This document shows, piece after piece, positions 33,479-41,858 of a DNA stretch of 46,486 nucleotides. Numbering within the stretch: position 1 is the first letter of the stretch; every line of letters starts with the position of its first letter. The position numbers and the translations under genes are program-made. The stretch spans positions 1-46,486 of the forward strand of contig JAJQCE010000012.1 in assembly GCA_021202895.1 (NCBI GenBank), read 5' to 3'. The notes under the pieces are model-generated. The model ran no database searches and had not been told where the DNA came from. It saw only the letters and a list, made by a program, of their open reading frames with translations. Source of the DNA: Ruminococcus sp. (GTDB lineage: Bacteria; Bacillota; Clostridia; Oscillospirales; Ruminococcaceae).

Positions 33479-33733
33479 GTGGGAAAGTATTCTTATACTC
33501 CCCAGGGAGTATGCTCTCGTCAGATAAATATTGAGCTTGACGATGGCATTGTCAAAAGCGTTGAATTTATCGGCGGATGCAGCGGAAACACTCAGGGAGT
33601 TTCACGGCTCTGCAAGGGCATGAAAGCTACGGACGTTATTGAAATTTTAAAAGGCACAGACTGTAGGGGAAGAGGAACCTCATGTCCCGATCAGCTTGCA
33701 AAGGCTCTTGAGGAAGCACTTGAGAACGAATAA
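33479..33733 (+). CDS. TSCPD-domain protein (TIGR03905 type)
   Basis: 84 aa beginning from GTG at 33479, 9 nt after AAAGGAAG (the upstream TTG is too close). Core VCSRQINIELDDGIVKSVEF, then GGCSGNTQGVSRL, then GTSCPDQLAKAL. The domain is shared with the C-terminus of vitamin B12-dependent ribonucleotide reductases, where the cysteines help; the stand-alone form is of unknown function and common in Clostridia. Cys residues at C-SR, GGC-S, DC-RG and SC-PD could bind metal. Terminator follows directly. Confidence 0.9.
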   Translation: MGKYSYTPQGVCSRQINIELDDGIVKSVEFIGGCSGNTQGVSRLCKGMKATDVIEILKGTDCRGRGTSCPDQLAKALEEALENE

Positions 33734-33738
33734 AATAC

Positions 33739-33774
33739 ATCTGCTGTCCAAAAAAAACGGACAGCAGATTTTTT
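33739..33774 (+). terminator. Rho-independent terminator
   Basis: ATCTGCTGTCC (33739-33749) pairs with GGACAGCAGAT (33759-33769) followed by TTTTTTA. Its T run overlaps the stop codon of the convergent glycerophosphodiesterase gene. Confidence 0.92.
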
Positions 33775-34507
33775 ATCGTTTAATATTAAAATATTCAAGC
33801 GGAACATTTTCAAAAATTATTGCGTCTGAAAAAGGCTCCGCCGCCTCAACAAGCTCCTTGCCGTCAGCCGTCCACGAGATAAGAGCGGCGTCAATGTCAT
33901 TTGCTTCAAAAGCGGCTTCAAGCGTAATAGAGCGCAAATCCCACGCAAGATAATCGGGCTTTGAAATTCGTTTCCAGACCGACCTGTTCGCCGCAAGCTT
34001 TCTCAAGGCGGAACTTTCACCCTTACTGTAGGTTGAAACAAGCTGACCTAAAATCATATTTTCATCTGCCGCACGAAGCCTTTTTAAAGAAAACGGATCA
34101 AAGCTCTGAACGGCAAAATCTCCGTTGTAGCGTTTCATAAGATGAGCCAGACGCTTTTCAGCATCGACAACCTCAGGGCAGCTTTTAAGCTCGATAAAAA
34201 GCATTACACGACCTGCGACAAGCTTAAGCACCTCCGTAAGCAGAGGTATGCGCTCGTCAGTTCCGATAATCCTCAGAGCCGCAAGCTCTTCATAGCTTGT
34301 TTTCGCAATTTCAAGCTTGATTCCGCACATTCTTTCGGTATCGGCGTCATGAAAAACCACCATTCTCCTGTCTGCGGTAAAACGAACGTCAAGCTCAATC
34401 GCAAAGCCGTTATCTACCGCATTTTGAAAAGCCGCAAATGAATTTTCAGGCGCATCAGTCGAGCTGTGAAGCCCTCTGTGGGCAATGTAACGAGGCAGCT
34501 GCAGCAT
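33773..34507 (-). CDS. Glycerophosphodiester phosphodiesterase
   Basis: 244 aa from the ATG at 34507, which is 9-10 nt after GGGAG. GDPD motifs: IAHRGLH, APENSFAAFQNA, ELDVRFTADRRMVVFHD, IELKSC, VQSFDPFSLKRLR and a late ISWTADG/ENVPLEY. Hydrolyses glycerophosphodiesters to glycerol-3-phosphate and alcohol; also acts on lipoteichoic-like polymers. No signal peptide or TM, so cytoplasmic. Single gene, divergent from the MarR regulator and close to the acyltransferase/GT8 module, which also handles glycerolipid. Confidence 0.93.
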   Translation of the reverse strand: MLQLPRYIAHRGLHSSTDAPENSFAAFQNAVDNGFAIELDVRFTADRRMVVFHDADTERMCGIKLEIAKTSYEELAALRIIGTDERIPLLTEVLKLVAGRVMLFIELKSCPEVVDAEKRLAHLMKRYNGDFAVQSFDPFSLKRLRAADENMILGQLVSTYSKGESSALRKLAANRSVWKRISKPDYLAWDLRSITLEAAFEANDIDAALISWTADGKELVEAAEPFSDAIIFENVPLEYFNIKR

Positions 34508-34659
34508 TAAAATCATCTCCCATCGGTAAAGCTAAAACCTTTTGTCATATTTTTATTATACAGCACAACGCTGAAAATGTCAAGAGCTTTATGTAAGAGT
34601 ATTATGACAGATATAATTTTAACAAAGTGTAAAAACAGCGGCTAAATTTGCCTTTCTAC

Positions 34660-34688
34660 TTGACAAAACGACAAATATTTGATAAAAT
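34660..34688 (+). promoter_or_regulatory. Promoter of the MarR regulator
   Basis: TTGACA (34660-34665), 17 nt spacer, TAAAAT (34683-34688). Confidence 0.8.
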
Positions 34689-34732
34689 ATCTCATAAGGT
34701 GAGCGAAAATACAGAAAGCAGGTGTGCTGAAA

Positions 34733-35170
34733 ATGGACTACGAAAAAAGTGCGGAAGAGCTTATGAACTATATGGTTTTGGGAGAAGAGCATGGGCGGCT
34801 TATCCACCATAAGCTTTCCGAGCTTGCTCACGGCGAGCTTGCGGTACTCAGATATCTTTCGGAGGAGAAAAACGGAGCTAATGCCAAGGATTTAAGCAAA
34901 CGCTTTAAGGTCAACACCTCCAGAACCACCGCAATTTTAAACAGTCTTGAAAAAAAGAAGCTGATCGACAGAGTGCGCGACAAGCACGACAAGCGTTGCA
35001 TTCACGTTTACATAAAACCCGAGGGCACGCTTTACGAGCGCAGACTTCGCAGGCACTACATTAAGCAAGCGGCTATGCTTCTTGAGGAAATCGGCGAGGA
35101 GGATACAAAAAACTACATAAAAATACTCAGGCACATTCTTGAAATAAGCAGGATTATACCTGCAAAATAA
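34733..35170 (+). CDS. MarR-family transcriptional regulator
   Basis: 145 aa from the ATG at 34733 (GCAGGTG 8 nt before; GTG at 34724 is an alternative). Winged helix: HGELAVLRYLSEEKNGANAK, then DLSKRFKVNTSRTTAILNSL, then EKKKLIDRVRDKHDKRCIHV, with the DKRCIHVYI wing. Helices at each end make the dimer. Usually represses a neighbouring operon and responds to small lipophilic molecules. The downstream acyltransferase-GT8 operon is the likely target; a hairpin (35180-35212) lies between them. Confidence 0.9.
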   Translation: MDYEKSAEELMNYMVLGEEHGRLIHHKLSELAHGELAVLRYLSEEKNGANAKDLSKRFKVNTSRTTAILNSLEKKKLIDRVRDKHDKRCIHVYIKPEGTLYERRLRRHYIKQAAMLLEEIGEEDTKNYIKILRHILEISRIIPAK

Positions 35171-35179
35171 TGACGTTTT

Positions 35180-35212
35180 TCACCAAGCTGGCAGTAAAAT
35201 GCGGCTTGGTGA
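35180..35212 (+). other. Hairpin after the MarR gene
   Basis: TCACCAAGC (35180-35188) pairs with GCTTGGTGA (35204-35212). No T run follows on the plus strand, so it is a weak terminator candidate or a MarR operator. No clear promoter is seen from here to 35323. Confidence 0.4.
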
Positions 35213-35322
35213 TACAAAAGGATATTTAACTCACGGTGTAAACGGATAAAAAGTATATTTTATTCAGTGTGGAAGTAAACTATCTTATGAAAGTGCAGAT
35301 TAAATCTTAGTTGGTGAGAGCT

Positions 35323-36111
35323 ATGAAAAGCAAGAAAAATTTTTCACCTGAAATAAGGTGTTATGAAAGCCTTTCGGATGATTTTGAAGCGACAAAAAAT
35401 CAAGGCTTCAGGCTTGAAGGCAATTACGAATGGATTTACGACAAGAGCTTTCCAAAAAAGATTTTTTCATCGCTTCTCTATGCGCTGGCGTGGAGCTTTG
35501 GAGCTTTATACTGCAAGCTTTTTTTGCACGTTAAAATAAAGAAAAGCAAGGCTATTAAAGATTTCAAGGGACAGGGCTTTTTTCTTTATGGCAATCATAC
35601 GCAGCCTGTCGGAGATGTCTTTATCCCTGCGCTTGTCTGCGGAACAAAGCACATTTACACAATTTGCAGTCCGTCAAATCTGGGGCTTGCTATAATAGGC
35701 AAGCTTCTGCCTATTATAGCCGCTCTTCCAATTCCCGACAAAGCTTCGCAGCTTTCAGACTTTAAGGCTGCGGTTTTCAAGCGCATTGAGGAGGAAAAAT
35801 GCGTTGTGATTTACCCTGAAGCGCACGTTTGGGAATACTTCACCGAGATACGTCCATTTTCTTCAGCTTCCTTCTACTTTCCATGCAAAAGTCTGACACC
35901 CTGCTTTTGTATGACGACGACCTACCAGCAGAGAAGGCATGGAACCAAACCAAAGGCTACAGTTTACATTGACGGTCCGTTTTATCCTGATGAAAGGCTT
36001 AAGAAAAAGCAGCGGCAGGAAAAGCTGAAAAATGAAATGTCTGAGTGCATGAAAAAACGCAGTCAGAGAAGTAATTACGAATATATTGTTTATAAGGAGA
36101 AAAGGAAATGA
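35323..36111 (+). CDS. Lysophospholipid acyltransferase (PlsC-like), unusual active-site spacing
   Basis: 262 aa from the ATG at 35323 (GGTGAG just upstream). Fold motifs of the LPLAT superfamily: FFLYGNHTQPVGD in place of NHxxxxD, then VVIYPEAHVWEYFTEIRPFS as the YPEG-like motif III. The catalytic block reads H-T-Q-P-V-G-D, five residues between His and Asp instead of four; the same GNHTQPVGD block occurs, as I recall, in other Firmicutes, so this is probably a subfamily feature. A hydrophobic segment (SSLLYALAWSFGALYCKLFL) holds it to the membrane. Its stop overlaps the next ATG by 4 nt (ATGA), so it is coupled to the GT8 glycosyltransferase. Confidence 0.82.
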   Translation: MKSKKNFSPEIRCYESLSDDFEATKNQGFRLEGNYEWIYDKSFPKKIFSSLLYALAWSFGALYCKLFLHVKIKKSKAIKDFKGQGFFLYGNHTQPVGDVFIPALVCGTKHIYTICSPSNLGLAIIGKLLPIIAALPIPDKASQLSDFKAAVFKRIEEEKCVVIYPEAHVWEYFTEIRPFSSASFYFPCKSLTPCFCMTTTYQQRRHGTKPKATVYIDGPFYPDERLKKKQRQEKLKNEMSECMKKRSQRSNYEYIVYKEKRK

Positions 36112-36929
36112 ATATACTTTACTGCGGAGATGAGAATATAAAGGACGGGCTTTTAATTTCGATTCTTTCGCTGTTAAAAAATACAAATGACAGTCTTTGC
36201 ATTTACGTTATGACTATGCGTCTTGAAACTGACAAAAAGTCATATAATGAAATTGACGACGCTTTTATAGAATATCTTGACAGAAAAGTTAAGGAAAAGC
36301 ATGGAGAGAGCTTTGTAAAAAAGCTTGACTGTGCGAAGGTATTTTCAAAAATGCCGCCTGATGCGAATATGGGTACACGATTTACTCCATACTGTATGCT
36401 CAGACTTTACGCAGACCAGTTTGACGAGCTTGACGGCAAGCTGCTCTACCTTGACAACGATGTAATTTGCCGCAGAGATATAAGCGATTTTTACAATCAG
36501 GATATAGGTGGCTGCGAGCTTGTCGGAGTGCTTGACCATTACGGAAAATGGTTTTTCAGAAAATGCGCGTTTCATATGGATTATATAAATTCAGGAGTGC
36601 TGCTGCTAAATATTGAAAAAATCAGAGAAACGAAGCTTTTTGAAAGCTGCCGAAAAATGTGCGCTGAAAAGAAAATGTTTATGCCTGATCAAAGCGCAAT
36701 CAACAAGCTTTCAAAGCAAAAGAAAATTGCAGAGCGTAAATTTAACGAGCAGAGAAAGCTTAGAGATGAAACAATATTGCAGCACTTCACCACAAGCTTT
36801 CGCTTCTTTCCGCTGCTTCATACAATCACAGTAAAGCCGTGGCAGGTGGATAAGATTCACTCAAGGCTTAAGCTTCACGAGTACGATGATATTTTAAACG
36901 AATATCTGCGGCTAAACGCTCAGCTTTAA
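36108..36929 (+). CDS. Family 8 glycosyltransferase
   Basis: 273 aa. GT8 signatures: YCGDENIKDGLLISILSLLK at the N-terminus, RFTPYCMLRLYADQF, then the metal-binding DxD in KLLYLDNDVICRRD (D116, D118), YINSGVLLLN, and a final HFTTSFRFFPL/KPWQ region. Uses UDP-sugars (galactose or glucose), retaining mechanism, like LgtC and GspA. Overlaps the acyltransferase before it by 4 nt and is followed 19 nt later by a second GT8. With no TM segment it works at the inner face of the membrane, probably on a lipid acceptor. Confidence 0.9.
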   Translation: MNILYCGDENIKDGLLISILSLLKNTNDSLCIYVMTMRLETDKKSYNEIDDAFIEYLDRKVKEKHGESFVKKLDCAKVFSKMPPDANMGTRFTPYCMLRLYADQFDELDGKLLYLDNDVICRRDISDFYNQDIGGCELVGVLDHYGKWFFRKCAFHMDYINSGVLLLNIEKIRETKLFESCRKMCAEKKMFMPDQSAINKLSKQKKIAERKFNEQRKLRDETILQHFTTSFRFFPLLHTITVKPWQVDKIHSRLKLHEYDDILNEYLRLNAQL

Positions 36930-36948
36930 TTAAGAAAGGAAAAAATTC

Positions 36949-37914
36949 ATGAGTAAAAGAGAAACAATACCGATATTTTTCACGATAGACCGCAGCTTTG
37001 CGCCGTATCTTGAATGTGCGGTTCGTTCTATGGCTGAAAACGCATCGGAGGAATACGACTACAAAATTCATGTGCTTTGTCAGAATGTTGACAATGAAGC
37101 AAAGGAAAAAATAGCGTTTTGCCAAAAGAAAAATCTCACAGTCGTTTTTACCGAGATGGGCAATGAGCTCGCAGGAATTTCTGACAGAATCGGGAATCGC
37201 CTTAGGTGCGATTACTTCACGCTGACTATTTATTTTCGGCTTTTTATCGCTGAAATGTTCACCCAGTACGACAAGGGAATTTACATTGACAGCGATGTTA
37301 TTATTCCAGGAGATATTTCACAGCTTTATAATTTGGAGCTTGGAGAAAATATTATTGGCGCCTGCCCTGATTTATCAATCAGAAAAATCCCCGAATTTGT
37401 GAGCTACGTTAAAAACGCAGTAGGAGTTGAAATTGAAAGCTACGTCAATTCAGGCGTGCTGCTGATGAATCTTAAAATGATGCGTGAGAAAAAATTCAAC
37501 GAGCATTTTCTTTATCTCTTTAACAAATATCACTTTCAAAATGTAGCTCCCGATCAGGATTACATCAACGCTATCTGCAAGGGAAGGGTTATGCTTCTTG
37601 ACGAAAGCTGGGACGCTATGCCGCCGCAGAACGAGGATAGAGTGCCGCTTGAAAAGCCGAATATAATCCACTACAATCTTTTCTTAAAGCCGTGGTACTA
37701 TGACGGTATCGCCTACAGAGAATATTTCTGGAAATACGCTGAGGCTTCGCCGTTTTTAGACGAGATAAAAAAATGCAAGGAAAATTATTCTTTGGAGCAA
37801 AAGCGTTCGGATCAGAAATGCCTGCAAACTATGCTTGAAAATGCGATTGAAATTGAAAAACAGGATATAACCTTTAAGAAAATTTACGAGAGCGGAGAGA
37901 AAATTAGAATATGA
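36949..37914 (+). CDS. Family 8 glycosyltransferase (second)
   Basis: 321 aa. IPIFFTIDRSFAPYLECAVR opens the nucleotide-sugar fold, YFTLTIYFRLFIAEMF is followed by DxD in GIYIDSDVIIPGD (D114, D116), then SYVNSGVLLMNLKMMR, PDQDYINAICKG and a late IIHYNLFLKPWYYDG, the H-x-x-G/KPW signature of GT8 in variant form. Closer to classic GspA/LgtC than the first GT8. AAGGAAA precedes the ATG. Its end overlaps the next acyltransferase by 4 nt (ATGA). Confidence 0.93.
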   Translation: MSKRETIPIFFTIDRSFAPYLECAVRSMAENASEEYDYKIHVLCQNVDNEAKEKIAFCQKKNLTVVFTEMGNELAGISDRIGNRLRCDYFTLTIYFRLFIAEMFTQYDKGIYIDSDVIIPGDISQLYNLELGENIIGACPDLSIRKIPEFVSYVKNAVGVEIESYVNSGVLLMNLKMMREKKFNEHFLYLFNKYHFQNVAPDQDYINAICKGRVMLLDESWDAMPPQNEDRVPLEKPNIIHYNLFLKPWYYDGIAYREYFWKYAEASPFLDEIKKCKENYSLEQKRSDQKCLQTMLENAIEIEKQDITFKKIYESGEKIRI

Positions 37915-38780
37915 TAATCGGTTCAGATAAGGGAAGGGTAATTGAAAATATTCAAGCCGCAGTCAAGGCTAAGGATTTTAACCGCAAGGTGGAAACAGGC
38001 GATCCTGAGCTTACGCAGCAGCAGAAAACTGCCATTGCAGTAAATCACATGAAAAATCGGGATACCCCCGAATACAGGCTTTGCAATATATGCGCAAGAG
38101 CGATTGAGGACACTGCCGCAAGATTTATAAACAAGGACACAAAGGTTGTCGGATTGAAAAAGCTTTCGGAAATTGATGGTGGAGCTATAGTTACCTCCAA
38201 TCATTTTAATCCGATTGACACCACCATTGCTTTAACGGCGGTAAAAAAAGCAGGGTATAAGCGGCTGTACATTGTCAGTCAGGAAACAAATCTTGCTATG
38301 AAAGGCTGGATAGGCTTTCTGATGAAGCACACTGATATTATTCCGATTACAGACGACACTAGGTATGTAAAAAAATATCTTGAGCCTGAAATAAAGAGCA
38401 GACTTGAAAGCGGACAGCTTGTACTGATTTATCCTGAACAGGAAATGTGGTTTAACTACAGAAAGCCTCGTCCTTTCAAGCGAGGAGCTTATCTATATGC
38501 GGCAAAAAACAATGCTCCGATAATCTCCTGCTTTACAGAAATTGTCGATATGCCGCAAATGGAAACGGAGGAATTTCACAGGACAAAATATATCCTTCAC
38601 ATACTTGATCCAATTTTTCCTAACCCTGAAAAAAGTGTAAGAGAAAACAGCATTGAGATGATGAACAAAGATTTTTTGCAAAAGAAAGCAGCTTACGAAA
38701 AAGCCTACAAAAGAAAACTGGATTTCAACTTTGAATCGAGCGACATAGCGGGTTGGAGCGCAAACAGCAAGCACAGCTAA
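37911..38780 (+). CDS. Lysophospholipid acyltransferase (PlsC-like), second
   Basis: 289 aa. Canonical acyltransferase motifs: TSNHFNPIDTT (H-x4-D), RLYIVSQETNLA, LIYPEQEMWFNYRKPRPFKR (motif III, with E instead of G after PE) and FTEIVDM. An N-terminal extension of about 75 residues (helical, Lys- and Gln-rich) precedes the LPLAT core. Uses acyl-ACP, acyl-phosphate or acyl-CoA to acylate a lyso-lipid or a sugar. Coupled by ATGA to the GT8 gene before it, mirroring the first acyltransferase/GT8 pair. Confidence 0.88.
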   Translation: MIIGSDKGRVIENIQAAVKAKDFNRKVETGDPELTQQQKTAIAVNHMKNRDTPEYRLCNICARAIEDTAARFINKDTKVVGLKKLSEIDGGAIVTSNHFNPIDTTIALTAVKKAGYKRLYIVSQETNLAMKGWIGFLMKHTDIIPITDDTRYVKKYLEPEIKSRLESGQLVLIYPEQEMWFNYRKPRPFKRGAYLYAAKNNAPIISCFTEIVDMPQMETEEFHRTKYILHILDPIFPNPEKSVRENSIEMMNKDFLQKKAAYEKAYKRKLDFNFESSDIAGWSANSKHS

Positions 38781-38908
38781 GCCTTCAAACAGGAAGCTCT
38801 GCGAACTTTCCTTTGTACATACTGTATAAAAATTTCCATTCAAAGCGGTTGGAAATATACTTTTTGAACAAAGTTTTAAAAAAACGAAATTAAAGCTTAC
38901 TAATCCTA

Positions 38909-38937
38909 TTGACATTATATGTTTTATGCGGTATAAT
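38909..38937 (+). promoter_or_regulatory. Promoter of the glutamate-cysteine ligase operon
   Basis: TTGACA (38909-38914), 17 nt spacer, TATAAT (38932-38937). Confidence 0.87.
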
Positions 38938-39019
38938 AGTAACAGATACTAAGGTTAAAGATGAATAGGTTAGCCTCCATAACTATTCACTCTTAACTCA
39001 AAAGACAGAGGTGATAAAT

Positions 39020-40186
39020 TTGGAATGGGAAAATGAGCATTTTTTTGACGGAAAATTCGGCATTGAGCGTGAGACGCTTAGGGTTGACAGCGAAGGCAGG
39101 CTTGCGAAAACCTCGCATCCGTTTGCGAACCCACAGCTCAGCCGTGATTTCTGCGAAAATCAGCTTGAAATTGTAACCTCTCCGAACGATACGATAGCTC
39201 AGACGCTTGAAGAGCTTAAAAGTCTTGACAAGGAGGCGAGAGAGCTTCTTGTTGAACAAGGTGAAAGTCTGTGGCTGAGTTCAAATCCTCCGCATTTTGA
39301 CAGCGAGGATGAAATTATTCACGCAAGCTACAGCGGCGAGCTTGCTTCAAAGTCAAAATACCGTGAACTGCTTGAGCAAAAGTACGGCAAAAAGCTGATG
39401 CTATACTGCGGAATACATTTTAATTTTTCCTTTACAAAGGAATATTTATTTGATAAATGGGATAAGGTCGGCAGCTTTTTCGACTTTAAAAATGACTTTT
39501 ATTTTAAGCTGATGAAGCAGTGCTTCAGGTACAGCTGGCTGCTGGTTTTACTTACGTCGGCAAGTCCGATTTACGACAAATCATTTGAGAAGGACGGGCA
39601 AAGCGGTCTGAAATTTTCAGGGCGTGCGTCTATGAGAAATTCGGATGTCGGCTACTGGAATAAATTCATTCCTGTGCTGAATTACACAAGCGTTTCGAGC
39701 TATGTGGAAAGCGTCAGTAGCTATGTTTTGTCAGGCAAGCTTATCTCGCCAGGCGAGCTTTATCTTCCCGTAAGGCTCAAGCCTGAGGGCAGAAACACTC
39801 TTGAATCGCTCAAAACTAATGGAATAAATCACATAGAGCTTAGAATGTTTGACATAAACCCATTAAGTGAAATAGGAATATATGAAACCGATTTGAAATT
39901 CGCTCATATGTTCATGCTCTACCTTTCCTCCCTGCCCGATTTTGAATTTACCGAGCAGCTTCAGAAAACGGCGGTGAAAAATCACAAGGCGGCTGCGGAG
40001 TTTGACATTGACGCTATAACCATAAACGGCTACCCTGCAAAAGCGGCGGCTATGGGACTTTTAGACGACATGAGCTGGTTCTACAAGGGCTGTGCCGAAG
40101 CGCAAAAAATAATAGATTTGCAGAAAATAAAAATCTCTCAGGACGAGAGATACTGCGTGAAGATATTAAACCAAGTTAAACCTTAA
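39020..40186 (+). CDS. gshA: Glutamate-cysteine ligase (GshA-like)
   Basis: 388 aa from the TTG at 39020, 6 nt after AGAGGTG. Matches the E. coli-type ligase: FGIERETLRVDSEGRLAKTS, then FCENQLEIVTS (nucleotide and metal site), GIHFNFSF, SDVGYWNK, LYLPVRLKP, HIELRMFDINPLSEIGI. Joins glutamate and cysteine through the gamma-carboxyl with ATP. E. coli GshA is 518 aa and GshF has a C-terminal ATP-grasp domain; here neither the long tail nor a glutathione synthetase domain is present, and no gshB is seen in the window. The product may be gamma-glutamylcysteine itself or a gamma-glutamyl adduct processed by the next gene. Confidence 0.9.
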   Translation: MEWENEHFFDGKFGIERETLRVDSEGRLAKTSHPFANPQLSRDFCENQLEIVTSPNDTIAQTLEELKSLDKEARELLVEQGESLWLSSNPPHFDSEDEIIHASYSGELASKSKYRELLEQKYGKKLMLYCGIHFNFSFTKEYLFDKWDKVGSFFDFKNDFYFKLMKQCFRYSWLLVLLTSASPIYDKSFEKDGQSGLKFSGRASMRNSDVGYWNKFIPVLNYTSVSSYVESVSSYVLSGKLISPGELYLPVRLKPEGRNTLESLKTNGINHIELRMFDINPLSEIGIYETDLKFAHMFMLYLSSLPDFEFTEQLQKTAVKNHKAAAEFDIDAITINGYPAKAAAMGLLDDMSWFYKGCAEAQKIIDLQKIKISQDERYCVKILNQVKP

Positions 40187-40199
40187 GGTGGTGAAAGAA

Positions 40200-40967
40200 A
40201 TGTGCGAGCTGCTAGGTGCAAGCCTTAACAAAGCTGTAAGCATAAATGATTATCTGACAGAATTTTTCTCTCACAGCGTGCGTCATCCTCACGGCTGGGG
40301 CTTGCTGCGTGAAAGCTGCGGAAAAATGGAGCTTATCAAAGAGCAGCTTAGTGCCGGCGAAAGCGAGCTTGCCGCAAAAGCCGTGCGTACTACACAGCCG
40401 CAGAAAACCTTTCTTGCGCACATACGCTATGCCACTGTAGGCTCAACCCAGTACGCAAACTGCCACCCGTTTTACGCAAAGGACAATTCAGGCAGAGTCT
40501 GGGTTTTTATTCACAACGGAACGCTTTATTCCGACAGAAAAGTTTTGCAGTACGCTGAATTTCAGGAGGGAAACACCGATTCGGAGCGTGCGTTTTTGTA
40601 TCTGATTGACAAGGTGAATGAGAAGCTGTACCAAACAAAAAAAGATTTAACGAAAGCTGAAAGATTCTGCATAGCGGATAATTTTGCACAGGCTCTTTCC
40701 TTTAGAAACAAACTGAATTTTATGATTTTTGACGGCGAAATATTGTATGTTCACAAAAATATGAAGCAAACGCTCTATTATAAAAAAGCAAGCGAGGGAT
40801 TTTATTTCAGCACTGTGCCGCTTGATAAAAAGGGCTGGTGCGAATTTCCTGACGGACAGCTTTTCGCTTATCTTGACGGCAGATGCCTTTTTACAGGAAC
40901 GGCGCATGGCAATATGTTCAAGCCTACTCTGCAATACATCACGGCGATGGATGCTATGAATATTTGA
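40200..40967 (+). CDS. Class II (Ntn) glutamine amidotransferase-like protein, YafJ/EgtC type
   Basis: 255 aa from the ATG at 40200, so that Cys2 becomes the N-terminal nucleophile (MCELLGASLN). Further motifs: HPHGWGLLRES, LAHIRYATVGST, NCHPF, WVFIHNGTL and GNTDSERAFLYL, all typical of the GATase_4 group. The group includes EgtC, which removes a gamma-glutamyl group during ergothioneine synthesis, and YafJ of unknown function. No synthetase partner domain is fused. 13 nt after the glutamate-cysteine ligase gene, so a paired role in making and cutting gamma-glutamyl bonds is attractive but inferred. Confidence 0.9.
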   Translation: MCELLGASLNKAVSINDYLTEFFSHSVRHPHGWGLLRESCGKMELIKEQLSAGESELAAKAVRTTQPQKTFLAHIRYATVGSTQYANCHPFYAKDNSGRVWVFIHNGTLYSDRKVLQYAEFQEGNTDSERAFLYLIDKVNEKLYQTKKDLTKAERFCIADNFAQALSFRNKLNFMIFDGEILYVHKNMKQTLYYKKASEGFYFSTVPLDKKGWCEFPDGQLFAYLDGRCLFTGTAHGNMFKPTLQYITAMDAMNI

Positions 40968-40992
40968 AACCTAATTTTTGGAGTGAAATATT

Positions 40993-41844
40993 ATGTATGA
41001 GAGCTTTGCGGAGAATATAAAGGAGCGTGGGCTTAAGGTTCACGGCGTTAAGATTTTTGAAAACGGCGAGGAGGTTTTATCCCAGCATTTTGACGAGGAC
41101 AAACGCTATCCGATCTATTCGGCAGTCAAGACGCTGACCTCCGCTGCTGTCGGGCTTGCGGTGAACGATGGGAAGCTTAAAATAGAAAATCCGATTTTTG
41201 ATTACATTAACGCTGACTTCTTTGACAAGGTTAAGCAAGAAGCTTTTTCTAGGCTCTCAGTCGAGCGGTTTTTAACTATGTCGGTGACTGGATTTTCATT
41301 TCGTCCGAGCGGCGGCGACTGGCTGCAATTTAGCTTGTCGCAGAGCAGCGGCTTTGACAAAAGTGCTGAATTTTCCTACTCAAACATCAGTGCGTACCTT
41401 GTGGGCGTTGCCTGTGAAAACGCTGTGGGTATGCCGCTTGGCGACTATATAAACGAGCGTTTGCTTAAGCCGCTTGAGATTGACTATGTGGAGTTTGCCA
41501 AGGATCCGCAGGGGCGCTTTTACGGAGCTACAGGTGCTTCTCTTACTCTCGATGAGTTTGCGAAAATCGGTCTGGTGTATCTTAACAGCGGAAGCCTCAA
41601 CGGCAAGGAAATAATTCCGAGCGAGTGGGTAAAGCTTTCAAGCCGAACTCACATTAAAAATTCTGACGGCGGATACGGATATTTCATCTGGACGGGCAAG
41701 GACAGCTTCAGCATAAGCGGCAAATGGGGGCAAAAGTGCCTGATTTGCCCGAAAAAGAAAATGCTAATAGCTTATTTGTCAGACGAGGCAAACCGAAGCG
41801 GCGAGCTTTTTAGTCTTGCAAACGAACTGATTTTAGCTGAATAA
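40993..41844 (+). CDS. Beta-lactamase-like serine hydrolase (class C/PBP4* type)
   Basis: 283 aa. SxxK in IYSAVKTLTS (S43, K46), YxN in FSYSNISAYL (Y129, N131), third box probably SGKWGQKC (replacing KTG/HxG). The fold includes the esterase-like PLEIDYVEFA and ASLTLDEFAKIGLVYLN. No signal peptide, unlike true beta-lactamases and PBPs, so an intracellular esterase, amidase or peptidase is likelier than drug resistance. 25 nt after the amidotransferase, same operon. Confidence 0.87.
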   Translation: MYESFAENIKERGLKVHGVKIFENGEEVLSQHFDEDKRYPIYSAVKTLTSAAVGLAVNDGKLKIENPIFDYINADFFDKVKQEAFSRLSVERFLTMSVTGFSFRPSGGDWLQFSLSQSSGFDKSAEFSYSNISAYLVGVACENAVGMPLGDYINERLLKPLEIDYVEFAKDPQGRFYGATGASLTLDEFAKIGLVYLNSGSLNGKEIIPSEWVKLSSRTHIKNSDGGYGYFIWTGKDSFSISGKWGQKCLICPKKKMLIAYLSDEANRSGELFSLANELILAE

Positions 41845-41858
41845 AAGGAGAAAAAAGC

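Noticed and set aside
40993-41844. Antibiotic-resistance beta-lactamase
   Set aside because: No export signal and atypical third box; better described as a beta-lactamase-fold hydrolase.
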